The notes beneath the pieces were generated by a model, which was not told the origin of the DNA, did no database searches, and saw only the letters and a list, made by a program, of their open reading frames with translations. From Deinococcus puniceus (GTDB lineage: Bacteria; Deinococcota; Deinococci; Deinococcales; Deinococcaceae), in assembly GCF_001644565.1 (NCBI RefSeq), contig NZ_CP011387.1, forward strand, positions 2,767,001 to 2,831,000: a stretch of DNA of 64,000 bases. Reading direction: 5' to 3'. A program made the translations under genes and the position numbers. Positions 26,514 to 37,988 of the stretch are shown piece after piece. The stretch's first letter is position 1. Each line of letters starts with the position of its first letter.

Positions 26514-27314
26514 TCACGCCCCCCCGAACAGACGCCGCCAGACCGACCAGAAGCCCCGGTCTTCTTCGAACTTGGGATACGGCACGTCTTCGCCTTTCAT
26601 GCGGCGGGCGGTGTCCATAAACGCCTGCCCCGCCTTGGTTTTGCCCAGCACCGCAGGCTCCCCGACGTTGGTACTCACGATGATGCCCTCATCTTCCGGC
26701 ACGATCCCGATGGGCTTGACGCCCAGAATGTCCAGAATATCGGCCTCGCTGAGCATGTTACCGCTGGCGACCATCTTGGGCCTCAGACGGTTAATCAGCA
26801 GGCGAATTTCGTTGACCTGTTGCGATTCCAAGAGGCCAATAATCCGGTCAGCGTCGCGCACGCTGGAGACTTCGGGGTTCACGACCACCAGCGCACCCTC
26901 GGCGGGGGCGGCAGCGGTGCGGAAGCCCGACTCGATTCCGGCGGGGCTGTCGATCAGCACACGGTCAAACTTCTCGTCTTCGATCAGGCCGCGCACCACC
27001 GTTTTAAACACTTCGGGGTCAAGGGCGTCCTTGTCGCGGGTCTGGGAGGCGGGCAGCAAGTACAGGTTCTCTACACGCTTGTCACGGATCAGGGCCTGAC
27101 TCATGCGGCATTTGCCTTCCAGCACGTCGATGAGGTCAAAGACCACGCGGGACTCTAAGCCCATGACCACATCGAGGTTCCGTAGACCCACGTCCACGTC
27201 GATGACCACGACTTTTTCGCCCAATTTGGCAAGCGCCGCACCGATGTTGGCGGTGGTGGTGGTTTTGCCCACGCCCCCCTTCCCGGACGTGACCACGATG
27301 ACCTTCGCATTCAT
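26514..27314 (-). CDS. minD: Septum site-determining ATPase MinD
   Basis: 266 residues. Deviant Walker A KGGVGKTTTTANIG near residue 11, DVDVGLRNLDVVMG (Walker A' region), DSPAGIE switch and LINRLRP. The C-terminal end (WSVWRRLFGG) is the amphipathic membrane-binding helix. With MinE it places the division septum. minC is not in this window. AGTCTA at 27324-27329 (TAGACT on the minus strand) lies 9 bases before the ATG, so the minD-minE transcript is probably leaderless. Confidence 0.96.
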   Translation of the reverse strand: MNAKVIVVTSGKGGVGKTTTTANIGAALAKLGEKVVVIDVDVGLRNLDVVMGLESRVVFDLIDVLEGKCRMSQALIRDKRVENLYLLPASQTRDKDALDPEVFKTVVRGLIEDEKFDRVLIDSPAGIESGFRTAAAPAEGALVVVNPEVSSVRDADRIIGLLESQQVNEIRLLINRLRPKMVASGNMLSEADILDILGVKPIGIVPEDEGIIVSTNVGEPAVLGKTKAGQAFMDTARRMKGEDVPYPKFEEDRGFWSVWRRLFGGA

Positions 27315-27323
27315 ATGCGGCGC

Positions 27324-27329
27324 AGTCTA
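27324..27329 (-). promoter_or_regulatory. -10 hexamer TAGACT of minD
   Basis: TAGACT on the minus strand, 9 bases before the minD ATG. No good -35 is seen. Confidence 0.55.
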
Positions 27330-27350
27330 TCAACTGACTCGCCCGATTGG

Positions 27351-27430
27351 GTGACATGTCCCTCAGCCCGCCCGTGTGACCTGTCCATGTGACCTGTGTC
27401 CTTCTCCCCTACTCGTGCGCCCTGTATAAT
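27351..27430. promoter_or_regulatory. Three GTGACCTGT repeats and a TATAAT upstream of rimO
   Basis: GTGACATGTCC (27351-27361), GTGACCTGTCC (27376-27386) and GTGACCTGTGTC (27389-27400) in the same direction, followed by TATAAT at 27425-27430. The -35 region has no TTGACA (TTCTCC), as expected of a promoter that needs an activator. The set sits between divergent minD and rimO and could serve either. Confidence 0.5.
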
Positions 27431-27590
27431 GCCGGGTTGAAGCCGCTGCATTTCAGCCACAGCGCCCCCAGTAATCGGGACAAGAACGGGCGTGGCGCGT
27501 GAGCGGGCGGGCATCAAGAGCATCAGGTCAAACAAACACAAGGCGGCGGGCGGCCCCAGCAGGAGCCAACGCACGGCGCGAGGAGAACAC

Positions 27591-29093
27591 ATGACGGCAA
27601 CAACCCAGCGCCCCGCAGACAGTATGCTGATCGCCCCCAAAAAAGTAGGATTCATCAGCCTCGGCTGCCCCAAAGCCCTCGTGGACAGCGAGCGAATCTT
27701 GACCCAACTGCGGGCCGAAGGCTATGAAGTGGCCCCCAGCTACGAGGACGCGCACGCCGTGATCGTGAACACCTGCGGCTTTATTACGCCTGCCGTAGAG
27801 GAAAGCTTGAGCGCCATCGGTGAGGCGCTGGAAGCCACGGGCCGCGTGATCGTGACCGGATGCCTCGGCGAGCGCCCCGAAAAGATTCTGGAACGCCATC
27901 CCAAAGTGGCGGCCATTACGGGTTCGGAAGCCGTGGACGACGTGATGGAGCATGTGCGGCGGCTGCTGCCCATAGAAACCGACGCTTTCACGGGGCTGCT
28001 GCCCGTGGCCGCCCCCGGCATGCGCCCCGATGTGGCCGTGCCCTCCCGCGAGGACACCCGTCACGGCGACGTGTTCGCCCCCAGCGTGCGCCTGACGCCC
28101 CGGCATTACGCCTACGTGAAAATTGCCGAGGGCTGTAATCACACTTGCTCGTTTTGCATCATTCCCAAATTGCGCGGCCTGCAAGTCAGCCGGGATGCGG
28201 GCGCGGTGCTGTACGAGGCCTTCCGCTTGGTGGCGGGCGGTACCAAAGAACTGATGGTGATTTCGCAGGACACCTCGGCTTATGGCGTAGACGTGCGCCA
28301 CCGCGAGAGCGAATTTCAGGGCGAGCAAGTGCGTGCCCACCTGACCGACCTGGCCGTGAAACTGGGCGAAATGGGCGCGTGGGTGCGGATGCATTACGTG
28401 TACCCCTACCCCCACGTAGACCGGATCGTGGAACTGATGGCGCAGGGCAAAATCTTGCCTTACCTCGATATTCCCCTGCAACACGCTTCGCCCAAGATTC
28501 TGCGTTCTATGCGGCGTCCGGGTGCGGGCAAGCAACTGGAGACCATCCGGCGTTGGCGTGCCATCTGCCCGGAACTGGTCATCCGGTCTACCTTCATCGT
28601 GGGCTTTCCCGGCGAAACCGAAACCGAGTTTCAGGAGTTGTTGACCTTTTTGGAAGACGCCCGTTTAGACCGCGTGGGAGCCTTCCCCTACAGCGATGTG
28701 GACGAAGCCGACGCCAACAAACTGGAAGGCGCGGTGCCGCAGGCCGTGAAGGAAGCCCGCCTCGCCCGTTTTATGGAAGTCGCGCAGCGCATCAGTGCCG
28801 AAAAACTGGCCGAGAAAGTGGGCCGCGTGATGGACGTGATCATCGACGAATTTAATGATGACGAAGACGACGCCCCCGGCACCCGCCTGATTGGCCGCAC
28901 CAAGGGCGACGCCCCCGGCATCGACGGTCAGGTGTATCTGTTTGCAGGCGAATTGGCCGGGCAACTCAAGATTGGCGACATCGTGAAGGCCCGCATCGAG
29001 GACAGCGACGAATACGACCTGTACGGCGAAGTGCTGGAGCGCCCGGAATGGAAGCCGAACGTGCCGCAGTTGGGCCACTTCGGCAAGCACTGA
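27591..29093 (+). CDS. rimO: Ribosomal protein S12 (Asp) methylthiotransferase RimO
   Basis: 500 residues. A radical-SAM enzyme that adds a methylthio group to the conserved Asp of S12. N-terminal MTTase domain with cluster Cys in [18 protein letters not shown] and VTGCLGE; radical-[11 protein letters not shown] (about residues 182-189); C-terminal TRAM domain ([19 protein letters not shown]). AGGAGAA 6 bases before ATG 27591 fixes the start, although the frame is open to 27492. The leader from TATAAT to the ATG is about 150 bases. An acidic insert ([11 protein letters not shown]) precedes the TRAM domain. Confidence 0.95.
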   Translation: MTATTQRPADSMLIAPKKVGFISLGCPKALVDSERILTQLRAEGYEVAPSYEDAHAVIVNTCGFITPAVEESLSAIGEALEATGRVIVTGCLGERPEKILERHPKVAAITGSEAVDDVMEHVRRLLPIETDAFTGLLPVAAPGMRPDVAVPSREDTRHGDVFAPSVRLTPRHYAYVKIAEGCNHTCSFCIIPKLRGLQVSRDAGAVLYEAFRLVAGGTKELMVISQDTSAYGVDVRHRESEFQGEQVRAHLTDLAVKLGEMGAWVRMHYVYPYPHVDRIVELMAQGKILPYLDIPLQHASPKILRSMRRPGAGKQLETIRRWRAICPELVIRSTFIVGFPGETETEFQELLTFLEDARLDRVGAFPYSDVDEADANKLEGAVPQAVKEARLARFMEVAQRISAEKLAEKVGRVMDVIIDEFNDDEDDAPGTRLIGRTKGDAPGIDGQVYLFAGELAGQLKIGDIVKARIEDSDEYDLYGEVLERPEWKPNVPQLGHFGKH

Positions 29094-29119
29094 TCGGGAA
29101 GCACTGAGACTCATGCACG

Positions 29120-29154
29120 GAGGCTGAGGTTCCGAGTAAGACCCCAGCCTGCTT
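29120..29154. terminator. Possible hairpin between convergent rimO and RIO kinase genes
   Basis: AGGCTGAGG (29121-29129) can pair with CCCAGCCT further on, around a loop of about 16 bases. No clear T-run, so a weak call. Confidence 0.35.
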
Positions 29155-29206
29155 CGCCGCTCCTAAAGTCCGTTCGTGTGGGCCAAGCCTGCGCGTGCCA
29201 GCTGAG

Positions 29207-30199
<993 letters not shown>

Positions 30200-30217
30200 G
30201 GGTGGGCCTGCCGGGTG

Positions 30218-30337
30218 TTAAGGGGTCGGGCTTGGGCGTGCCGGGTTCTCAAAAGTTGGTGCTGCAAAATCACTCCAGTGGGCGGGGGCGAGGGTTCCTG
30301 TGGATTGGATCAGGGAATCAAAGATGTTGTCGGTCAT
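30218..30337 (-). CDS. 39-residue small protein upstream of RIO kinase
   Basis: Begins MTDNIFDSLIQSTG and ends NPARPSPTP, with Trp/Phe in the middle (AHWSDFAAPTFE). AAAGGAGGTG 8 bases before the ATG is one of the strongest ribosome sites in the window, and a TTGGCC-18-TACGGT promoter stands upstream, so translation is likely. Acidic, no membrane segment, no family known to me. The longer frame to 30433 is not needed. It may be a leader peptide controlling the kinase or a small partner protein. Confidence 0.65.
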   Translation of the reverse strand: MTDNIFDSLIQSTGTLAPAHWSDFAAPTFENPARPSPTP

Positions 30338-30367
30338 GTTTGCAGCACCTCCTTTCGGTGTAACCCC

Positions 30368-30397
30368 ACCGTAGCAGGTGCGGGGTGCCTCGGCCAA
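30368..30397 (-). promoter_or_regulatory. Promoter of the small protein and RIO kinase unit
   Basis: On the minus strand TTGGCC (complement of 30392-30397), 18-base spacer, TACGGT (complement of 30368-30373), about 30 bases before the ATG at 30337. Confidence 0.6.
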
Positions 30398-30595
30398 GAC
30401 CACCCGGCAAGGTAAGCCATCACGCCTAGGCACGAATGCAGATTTGACCCTATTTGGCGTGCGGCTGTGGCGTGCATCTGCGGTAATGCGCCGGTCACGC
30501 TGCGGTCACTGCCTGTTTTGCACTCTGAAGCTACCTCCGGTTCGGGCGGGTGAAGGCCCCTCCGCCCGCCACACTGGGGGAATTGGGGGGAGTGT

Positions 30596-32527
30596 ATGAA
30601 GCACAAGAAAGCCGTCCGAACCGCCGTTGCCGCCGTCTCTGTGTCGTTGCTGCTGGCCTCCTGCGGGGTGCTGCAAGAAATCGGAACACCCGTCATGACA
30701 CTGAACGACAGTGGGGCAGGCAGCCTGCGCGAAGTATTGGCCGCCGCCGCGCCGGGCGACACGCTGCGACTGGTGGTGCCGGGAACCCTGACCCTCGGCA
30801 GCACGCTGGTCATCGACAAAAACATTACGCTGCTGGCCGACGGCGTGACCATTGATGCTGGGGGCAAGGGCCGGGCGCTGGACGTGGCGAGCGGCGCAAC
30901 CGTGACCCTGAAGGGCGGGACGCTGCGGGGCGGGGACGGTTTGCCGCTAGTGGACGCTACGCCCCTCGCCACCCAACCTCTCGCCACAATCCCACCGAAA
31001 GTGGGCGGCGTGATTCTGAACCAGGGCACGCTCATTCTGGACGGCACAGTCATCACCGGGGGTAAGGCCGAACAGGGCGCGGGCGTATACGTCGGTCAGG
31101 GCGCGAGCCTCACCCTGAAATCGGGCAGTATCAGCGGCAACGAGGCCGTGCGGATCAACAATCAGAACGGCTACGGCGGCGGCGTGCTGGCCGACACGGG
31201 GTCTACGGTTCGCATCGAGGGCGGCGAGGTGGGCAACAACACGGCCTACAGCGGCGCGGGCATCGAAAGTTACGGCACGCTGGTCATTACGGGCGGCAAA
31301 ATTATCGCCAATACAGCCAGCGTGTGGGGCGGTGGGCTGTGGTCGAGCGGCAGCGTCCGAATGGAAGGCGGCAGTATTGAGGGCAATACGGCAGGCTACT
31401 TGGGCGCGGGCGGCGTGGTGGACACAGGCGGTACATTTACGCTGATCAGCGGGAAAATCGTAGGCAATCAGGGCACTGGCCCGGCAGACCGAGTGAACCT
31501 GCGCGGCGGCAACGGCGGCGGCCTCAGCGTTTCGGGCACGCTGAACATGCAGGGCGGCGAAATCAGCGGCAACCGGGTGACCCTCTCGGGCGGCGGCGTG
31601 GGCCTCCTTGATGGTGGAAAGGCCACGTTCAGCGGTGGCAAGATCAGCGGCAACACTTCGGACTGGGTGGGGGGCGGCGTGCTGGTCAAGAGTGCGGCTG
31701 CCACCTTGTCCGGCAGCGAAATCAGCGGCAACCGGGCCGAATCGGGTGGCGGATTCACGGTTTCAGGCAAAGACGCCAAACTGACCATGACGGGCGGCAA
31801 AATCAATGCCAATGAGGTTGTCAAGGGGGCGGGCGGCGGCCTGAACGTGAATACCTCGGCCATCTTCAGTCTTGAAGCGGGCGAGATTGCGGGCAACACT
31901 GCCGAAAATGCAGGCGGCGGTGTATCGGTCAGCAGCCTGATGAATGTCAGCGGCGGCGTCATCAGCGGGAACAAAGTCACAGGAACGACGGACGGCGGCG
32001 GCGGTGTCCGGGTGCAGATCGGTGGCACCCTGAACCTGTCGGGCGGCGAGATTCGCGGTAATTCGGCGGTCAAAACGGGCGGCGGGGTCACGCTGAACGG
32101 CACCCTGAACATGACGGGCGGCAGCATCAGCGGCAACACCGTGACCAACCGCGCCACCGGGCAAGACTTGGGGGGCGGCGGTGGCGGCGTGCGTATGTAT
32201 TCAGGGAGCAGCATGACGGCCAGCGGCGGCAGCATCAGCAACAACACGGCTTGGTATGGCGGCGGTGTCGAAACCAACGGTGCGTATCAGACCTCGCCCA
32301 CGTCCACCTTTGTCTTGTCCGGGGCCACCATGAGCGGCAACAAGGCCGATGGCAACGTGGGCGGCGGCTTCTGGAACGATGGCAAACTGACCATGACCAG
32401 CGGCAGCGTCACCGGAAACTCGGCCCGCGACGGCGGAGGCGTGTTCAATACCAAAGTCGGGGTGTACAGCAAGACGGGCGGCACTATGAGCGGGAACACA
32501 CCCAACGACGTGGTGCAAGGCCAGTAA
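30596..32527 (+). CDS. Surface lipoprotein with right-handed beta-helix repeats
   Basis: 643 residues. N-terminal signal with lipobox LLASC (Cys about 24), so probably lipid-anchored. Then a start cap with SLREVLAAAAPGDTL, as in polymorphic outer-membrane proteins, and some twenty beta-helix coils of the type GGxISGNxAxxGGGV with Asn ladders (ISGN, IEGN, ITGG, MSGN). Extremely Gly/Asn/Ser/Thr-rich. Proteins like this are adhesins, polysaccharide lyases or surface-layer fillers; no catalytic motif is seen. ATG follows GGGGGGAG. The large minus-strand frame inside it is a composition artefact. A perfect terminator follows. Confidence 0.88.
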   Translation: MKHKKAVRTAVAAVSVSLLLASCGVLQEIGTPVMTLNDSGAGSLREVLAAAAPGDTLRLVVPGTLTLGSTLVIDKNITLLADGVTIDAGGKGRALDVASGATVTLKGGTLRGGDGLPLVDATPLATQPLATIPPKVGGVILNQGTLILDGTVITGGKAEQGAGVYVGQGASLTLKSGSISGNEAVRINNQNGYGGGVLADTGSTVRIEGGEVGNNTAYSGAGIESYGTLVITGGKIIANTASVWGGGLWSSGSVRMEGGSIEGNTAGYLGAGGVVDTGGTFTLISGKIVGNQGTGPADRVNLRGGNGGGLSVSGTLNMQGGEISGNRVTLSGGGVGLLDGGKATFSGGKISGNTSDWVGGGVLVKSAAATLSGSEISGNRAESGGGFTVSGKDAKLTMTGGKINANEVVKGAGGGLNVNTSAIFSLEAGEIAGNTAENAGGGVSVSSLMNVSGGVISGNKVTGTTDGGGGVRVQIGGTLNLSGGEIRGNSAVKTGGGVTLNGTLNMTGGSISGNTVTNRATGQDLGGGGGGVRMYSGSSMTASGGSISNNTAWYGGGVETNGAYQTSPTSTFVLSGATMSGNKADGNVGGGFWNDGKLTMTSGSVTGNSARDGGGVFNTKVGVYSKTGGTMSGNTPNDVVQGQ

Positions 32528-32541
32528 ATCTTGTTGTAGTC

Positions 32542-32590
32542 GAAAAGAGAGGGTGGCCCCAGCATCACGCCGAGGCCACCCTCTCTTTTC
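32542..32590. terminator. Bidirectional terminator, 17-bp perfect stem
   Basis: GAAAAGAGAGGGTGGCC (32542-32558) and GGCCACCCTCTCTTTTC (32574-32590) are exact inverses with a 15-base loop, flanked by pyrimidine-rich sequence. It lies between convergent genes. Confidence 0.92.
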
Positions 32591-32603
32591 TTCATTCCCC
32601 CGT

Positions 32604-33581
32604 TTACCGAATGGTCTTGCTCACCAGCGTATTCGTGTAAAAGTCAGTGGCTTTGGCCCCGGCAGGCAGGTTGCCCTGCTTGATGAGGGCGGCCACCGCC
32701 TTGTTCCATGCGCTGGGGTCGCTGGCCCCGATGCCGTTGGTGCGGGTGTAAGCGCCCGTCATCAGGGGGGTGCTGGCCCGCAAAATGTCCAGCGTGCCGC
32801 CGCCTGCGCCAAAGGTGGGCTGGGCCAACCGGAAGGCGCGGGCGGGGTCGGTGACCGTGAATTTCAGGCCGCGCTGACTGGCCCGAACCACCTTGCGGGC
32901 CAAATCGGTTTTCAGGTTTTTGTCGGCAGTGATCAGCCCCACGCCCACCATCGGGTAGGCGGCGGTCACGTCGAGGGTGTACACGCGGGTTCCGGCAGAG
33001 CGCAACTGCACCACTTCGTTGTTGATGTACCCGGCGGCGGCGTCCACGCGCCCGGCCCGCACCGCGTCAAGCTGCGTAAAGCCGATGCTGGCCAGCTTCA
33101 CGTCACTGCCTTCTTTCAGGCCCGCGCTGTCTATCAGGGCTTGCACGGCGTTGTAAGTACTCCCGAACGGGCCGGGAATGCCGAGCGTCTTGCCTTTCAG
33201 GTCGGCCACAGAGTTCAGCGGCTTGGTGCTAAATACGGTGACTGGAATCTTTTGGTACATCGCCATGATGTACTTGACCTGTGCGCCCTGATTGCGGGCA
33301 AACACGGCGTCTTCGGGGTCTCCTACGATAAAGTCGAGCTTGCCTTGCAGCAGCAGCGGCATCAATTCCGAAACAAAGCCGTGCTGATACTTCACATTCA
33401 GGCCTTCTGCCTTGAAGTACCCCAGCGTATCGGCCACATAGAACGGCGTGAACTGCACGTTGGGAATATAGCCGAGGCCGATGTTGACGGTGCGGGGCGC
33501 GGCTGTGGCCTGAGATGTGGTCTGGGCTGACGCCGACGCAGCGGCAAGCAGGGCGAGAGAGGTCAGCACGGCGCGTTTCAT
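32604..33581 (-). CDS. NMT1/THI5-like ABC transporter substrate-binding protein
   Basis: 325 residues. Signal peptide (VLTSLALLAAASASAQ) and the SsuA/ThiY fold: VNIGLGYIPNVQFTPFYVA, GYFKAEGLNV, ELMPLLLQGKLDFIVGDPED, KGKTLGIPGPFGSTY. In this family the ligand is a pyrimidine precursor of thiamine, an alkanesulfonate or taurine; TQLDAVRAGRVDAAAGY lines the site. The permease and ATPase genes are not adjacent. The frame opens at 33734, but the ATG at 33581 starts the signal peptide. Confidence 0.9.
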   Translation of the reverse strand: MKRAVLTSLALLAAASASAQTTSQATAAPRTVNIGLGYIPNVQFTPFYVADTLGYFKAEGLNVKYQHGFVSELMPLLLQGKLDFIVGDPEDAVFARNQGAQVKYIMAMYQKIPVTVFSTKPLNSVADLKGKTLGIPGPFGSTYNAVQALIDSAGLKEGSDVKLASIGFTQLDAVRAGRVDAAAGYINNEVVQLRSAGTRVYTLDVTAAYPMVGVGLITADKNLKTDLARKVVRASQRGLKFTVTDPARAFRLAQPTFGAGGGTLDILRASTPLMTGAYTRTNGIGASDPSAWNKAVAALIKQGNLPAGAKATDFYTNTLVSKTIR

Positions 33582-33702
33582 GAACCTGAGTATAAGACTG
33601 ATCAACAATTCAACCCTGACGGAAGTCCCATATGGTGTGGATTGGCCTGTGCCTGCCGCCCACCGGGGCATTGATCTGTAGCCGATATGACAGGATTGGG
33701 GC

Positions 33703-33906
33703 ATGGATCTAGAGTCTTGGAAACCGGATGACAACGCCCGGAGGCTGGCGACGCTGATCGGGTCGTTTGGCGGCGTATTCGCGTTTGTGGCGCTGTGGAT
33801 GGGCCTGAGCCTGAACCCATTGCTGGCCTTGCTGTGCGGTGTGGGGATGGGACTCCTACTGTTCGCGCTGCTGCGGCCCCTCTTGCGGGCCGTGTTCCGG
33901 CGCTGA
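33703..33906 (+). CDS. Small two-helix membrane protein
   Basis: 67 residues. A charged N terminus (DLESWKPDDNARR), two membrane helices (ATLIGSFGGVFAFVALWMG and LLALLCGVGMGLLLFALL) and a basic end (RPLLRAVFRR). The genes on either side run independently. No family name recognised. The ATG follows GGATTGGGGC. Confidence 0.7.
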   Translation: MDLESWKPDDNARRLATLIGSFGGVFAFVALWMGLSLNPLLALLCGVGMGLLLFALLRPLLRAVFRR

Positions 33907-34042
33907 GGCCTTTAGCCTCCGGCTACACTCATTCAACACAACGGCAAAGGACGGCCCAACTGGTGTTAGACTGCGGGGTACGATCCACGCTTTTTCGCGC
34001 ACGAACAGCGCAGGAAATAGCGCAGGAAAAAGGAGTATTCGC

Positions 34043-35059
<1,017 letters not shown>

Positions 35060-35083
35060 ACTCTTCTGAGCTGTACCAAGCGA

Positions 35084-35118
35084 GAGGGCCGGGATTGAGT
35101 TCCGGCCCTCGTTGCTAT
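35084..35118 (+). terminator. Hairpin after the RGG-protein gene
   Basis: GAGGGCCGG (35084-35092) and CCGGCCCTC (35102-35110) form a perfect 9-bp stem, followed by GTTGCT. The T-run is weak. Confidence 0.6.
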
Positions 35119-35180
35119 GGTATCGGGGGCTGTGTGTTGGAGTTGGGGCGGAGTTGCGGGGCGGCGTCTCCGGGTGCTGT

Positions 35181-35277
35181 GTCTAAGGGTCTAAAGGTCG
35201 AGGGTCTAAGGAAGGGCAAGGGCAAATGCTCTAGGCCTGCGCTGTCATCTGCTCTTAAGACCCTTTACCCTGAGACC
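35181..35277. repeat. CTTAGACC-type octamer array, copy 3, as inverted pair
   Basis: Left arm 35181-35211 (GTCTAAGGGTCTAAAGGTCG and following) is the inverse of the array at 4825-4856. The right arm 35252-35277 (CTCTTAAGACCC and following) points the other way. The GGCAAGGGCAAATGCT segment in between matches the flank of copy 1 inverted. Confidence 0.75.
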
Positions 35278-35287
35278 AACCCCGCCT

Positions 35288-37273
35288 TCAGACGCCCTTC
35301 TCTGTTTCGCCCACCCCTAAATACCGATCCAACCAGCCCAGATACTCCTCTAGGCGCTGAATCCGGCGGTCTGGACGCCCGGAGCGGCTGAGTTCGTGGT
35401 TTTCGCCGGGAAACCGCACGAAGCGCACGGGCACGCCCAGTTGTGTCAGCGCGGCGTACCACTGCTCGGCCTGCTCCACGGGGCAGCGGTGATCCAGCAC
35501 GCTATGCACGATCAGGGTGGGCGTCTGCACGTGTTCGGCAAATTTCAGGGGACTCATGGCCCAGAGTTGTTCGGCGTCGGCGCTGCGGTGGGCCTCTAGG
35601 CCCAATTCATCGTGCCAGAAGCGCAGGCCGATGTCCGATGTGCCGCTGAACGACACCAGATTGCAGATGCTGCGGTCTGTGATGGCGGCCCGGAAGCGGT
35701 GGGTGTGGCCCGTGATCCAGTTGGTCATGTAGCCGCCGTAACTGCCGCCCATGACCGCTGCATTCTGGCCGTCTAGGCGCGGGTGGGCGGCCAGCGCCGT
35801 ATCGAAAAAGCCCAGCAGATCGTCCTGATCCACGCTGCCCCAGCGTCCGTAATTGCCACTAGACCACGCCTGCCCGTAGCCCACACTGCCGCGAGGATTG
35901 CTGTAGGCCACACCGTAACCACGCGCCGCCAACACCTGAAATTCGTGCATGAAGGCGTGACCGTAAGCGGTATGCGGCCCGCCGTGAATGCTGAGCAGGG
36001 CAGGCACGCGGGCTTCTCCACCGGGCAACAGCACCCAGCCTTCGCCCTCTCCGGCGTCGGTGGAAAACGTGACCCGTTCGGGCGTGCGGGCGGCAAACGG
36101 CAGGCGGGCGTGTAGGTCAGTCACGGCCACACCGTTCAATTCCACTTCCGGAAACCGGGTGGCACTTTCCCGAATCAGGGCGAGGCCGCCTCCTGCACTG
36201 GTAAACGCTGAAATCACGCCCTCGGATTGATGGTCTTGCGCCGTGACCGTGCCGTCCGGCCCTGCCCGGAACAGGCCGCAACTGCCCCCCACCGTACTCA
36301 GCACCAGCAGGGATTCGCCGTGCCAGACGGGGCGGGCGGGGAAAGCTCCCACGTGGCAGTCTCCACCCACGAGTGGCGCAACCGGGCAGTCCCACCCCGC
36401 ATCCAGCCGCGCCCAAGTGCCGTCCGCGTGCAGCACGAACAGATGATCGTCTTCGGGGCTGCCCTTGCCCTCAGGCCGCCCGGTCACGGCCACACGCTGT
36501 CCGTCGCCGTGCGGGGCCAGTGCGGAAATCGAGGAATTCCAGCGCCCGAACTGCGCCACTTCGCCTGCCAGCGTCAGCGTAAACAGTTCTTGCTGCCACT
36601 GGCTGGCCGCCGTTTCACTGTTGCTGGAGGCGAACACCACGCCGCCCGAATGGGGCCACCACGCATAAGCGCCGATTTCCACGGCGGGCGCGTGCCACTC
36701 GGTCAATTCCGCTGCGGCCACGTCGTAGCGCCACAGGCAGGGGGGCGTTTCGGGCAGCCAGTCGCGGCCATTGAACCGGTAGCGGGGTTTGGTAATTATC
36801 CGGCCCTCTCCACGCTCGTCGCGCTTGTCCTCATCGTTGCCCAGACTCAGGAAGGTCAGGTATCGCCCGTCTGGACTCCACTGCACATCCTGTACACCTT
36901 GCCCCAAGTCCGTGACTCGCTGGGCCTCGCCGCCCGATAAGGGGAGCAGATACAGTTGCGCTTTTGCCCCGCTTGCTGCCCGCGTAAAGGCCAACGTCTT
37001 GCCGTCCGGCGACCAACGGGGCGAGGCGTCGTTGCCCTCTCCACGGGTCAAGAGTGTTGCTTGCCCGCCGTCCGAATGCCAAATCTGCGAGCGCAGGCGT
37101 GGTTTGGCGTGGGCCGGGTCAGGCTGGCGTGGGTCTTCTTCCTCGCTGCGGGTCAGCACGAAGGCCACCTGCTTGCCGCCGGGCGACACCTGCGGGTCGG
37201 AAGGAAAGTGCAGGGCCAGCAGCGAATCGGGCGACGCCGCAACAGCGTCAGTGCTTGAATTGGGCGAAATCAC
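35288..37273 (-). CDS. S9 family (acylaminoacyl-type) serine peptidase
   Basis: About 661 residues. N-terminal WD-like beta-propeller (blades with RWSPDGKTLAFTR and QWSPDGRYLTFLS) and a C-terminal alpha/beta-hydrolase with GGSYGGYMTNW (Ser about 511), SVLDHRCP (Asp) and GENHEL (His). Members remove acyl-amino acids or dipeptides from short peptides. No signal peptide, so cytoplasmic. The start is uncertain: GTG 37273 places the conserved SPDSLLALHFPSDPQVSP near the N terminus as in relatives; a TTG at 37339 is the upper limit. It shares the downstream region with the RGG gene. Confidence 0.9.
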   Translation of the reverse strand: MISPNSSTDAVAASPDSLLALHFPSDPQVSPGGKQVAFVLTRSEEEDPRQPDPAHAKPRLRSQIWHSDGGQATLLTRGEGNDASPRWSPDGKTLAFTRAASGAKAQLYLLPLSGGEAQRVTDLGQGVQDVQWSPDGRYLTFLSLGNDEDKRDERGEGRIITKPRYRFNGRDWLPETPPCLWRYDVAAAELTEWHAPAVEIGAYAWWPHSGGVVFASSNSETAASQWQQELFTLTLAGEVAQFGRWNSSISALAPHGDGQRVAVTGRPEGKGSPEDDHLFVLHADGTWARLDAGWDCPVAPLVGGDCHVGAFPARPVWHGESLLVLSTVGGSCGLFRAGPDGTVTAQDHQSEGVISAFTSAGGGLALIRESATRFPEVELNGVAVTDLHARLPFAARTPERVTFSTDAGEGEGWVLLPGGEARVPALLSIHGGPHTAYGHAFMHEFQVLAARGYGVAYSNPRGSVGYGQAWSSGNYGRWGSVDQDDLLGFFDTALAAHPRLDGQNAAVMGGSYGGYMTNWITGHTHRFRAAITDRSICNLVSFSGTSDIGLRFWHDELGLEAHRSADAEQLWAMSPLKFAEHVQTPTLIVHSVLDHRCPVEQAEQWYAALTQLGVPVRFVRFPGENHELSRSGRPDRRIQRLEEYLGWLDRYLGVGETEKGV

Positions 37274-37719
37274 GCCCGCAGTCAAGCACATTCGGGCGGG
37301 CCAGAAAAGCGGGAACTTGCTGATGTCCTTTAAAGTCAAACCTCTTGACCCATCTTTGCAACCTTCAATGCAATTTGCCTAGAACACTTGCCTCTTCTGC
37401 TGAGCTTTCACATCTTTCGTCAGCTTCGGCTCAGAATTGAATTCGTCCACAACGCGCACAAATGTCGGGTAAGGTCAGTGGGCTGGAGATTTATGATGGC
37501 TCCCTCAAGACTGAACCGATTAGTTCTTTCCTTTCTCGCAATTGGAAATCTTATGCTGGTCTTACCGGAATTCTTCCGCCTGCCGAGCTGTAATGGACTG
37601 CAGGCCCGGCAAGGTCATTGCCCCCAGTGCGCCCCATTTTGTGCGGCGTAGTGTCCCTGTCCCGCCCCAACCCCCACCGTCTCACTCTTGGCGCAGCCGC
37701 GCCACCTTGGAGGTTGACT
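37274..37719. other. 446-base region between divergent genes, no clear gene
   Basis: Lower GC than its surroundings in the left half. It holds TTGACT on the minus strand near 37334-37339, which could serve the peptidase, and a C-rich tract (about 37660-37680) before the next gene. Short frames within it have no ribosome site. I see no RNA gene. Confidence 0.5.
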
Positions 37720-37911
37720 ATGCAAGAACTCTCCTGCACTTGGGTTCCCGGAACCATCGACATCGTTCGTCTGAAGATCGGCGGGCGCACCATCGAACTG
37801 ACCAGCACGCGCCTCGCCCGGATTTTTGGTGCTCAGGCCCTGAACGACCTGTACATGCGGGGCCGCGCCGTCGTGCGGGCCAACCCCCAGCAAGTGCAAC
37901 TGCTGACCTGA
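37720..37911 (+). CDS. 63-residue hypothetical protein
   Basis: TGGAGGTT 7 bases before the ATG supports translation. The sequence MQELSCTWVPGTID, then IVRLKIGGRTIELTSTRLA, looks like a small beta-strand domain followed by a helix (RIFGAQALNDLYMRG). No signal or membrane segment. I do not recognise the family. Confidence 0.65.
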   Translation: MQELSCTWVPGTIDIVRLKIGGRTIELTSTRLARIFGAQALNDLYMRGRAVVRANPQQVQLLT

Positions 37912-37988
37912 CGTTTCCGCTCACGCGCCGCCTGTCCTTATACGAGGTGGGCGGCGTGTTCCCTGCCCGGTGGCGCTAGCATGACCGC

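Noticed and set aside
31468..32277. Pro-rich minus-strand frame inside the beta-helix gene
   Set aside because: Composition artefact of Gly-rich repeats read in reverse; no start signals.
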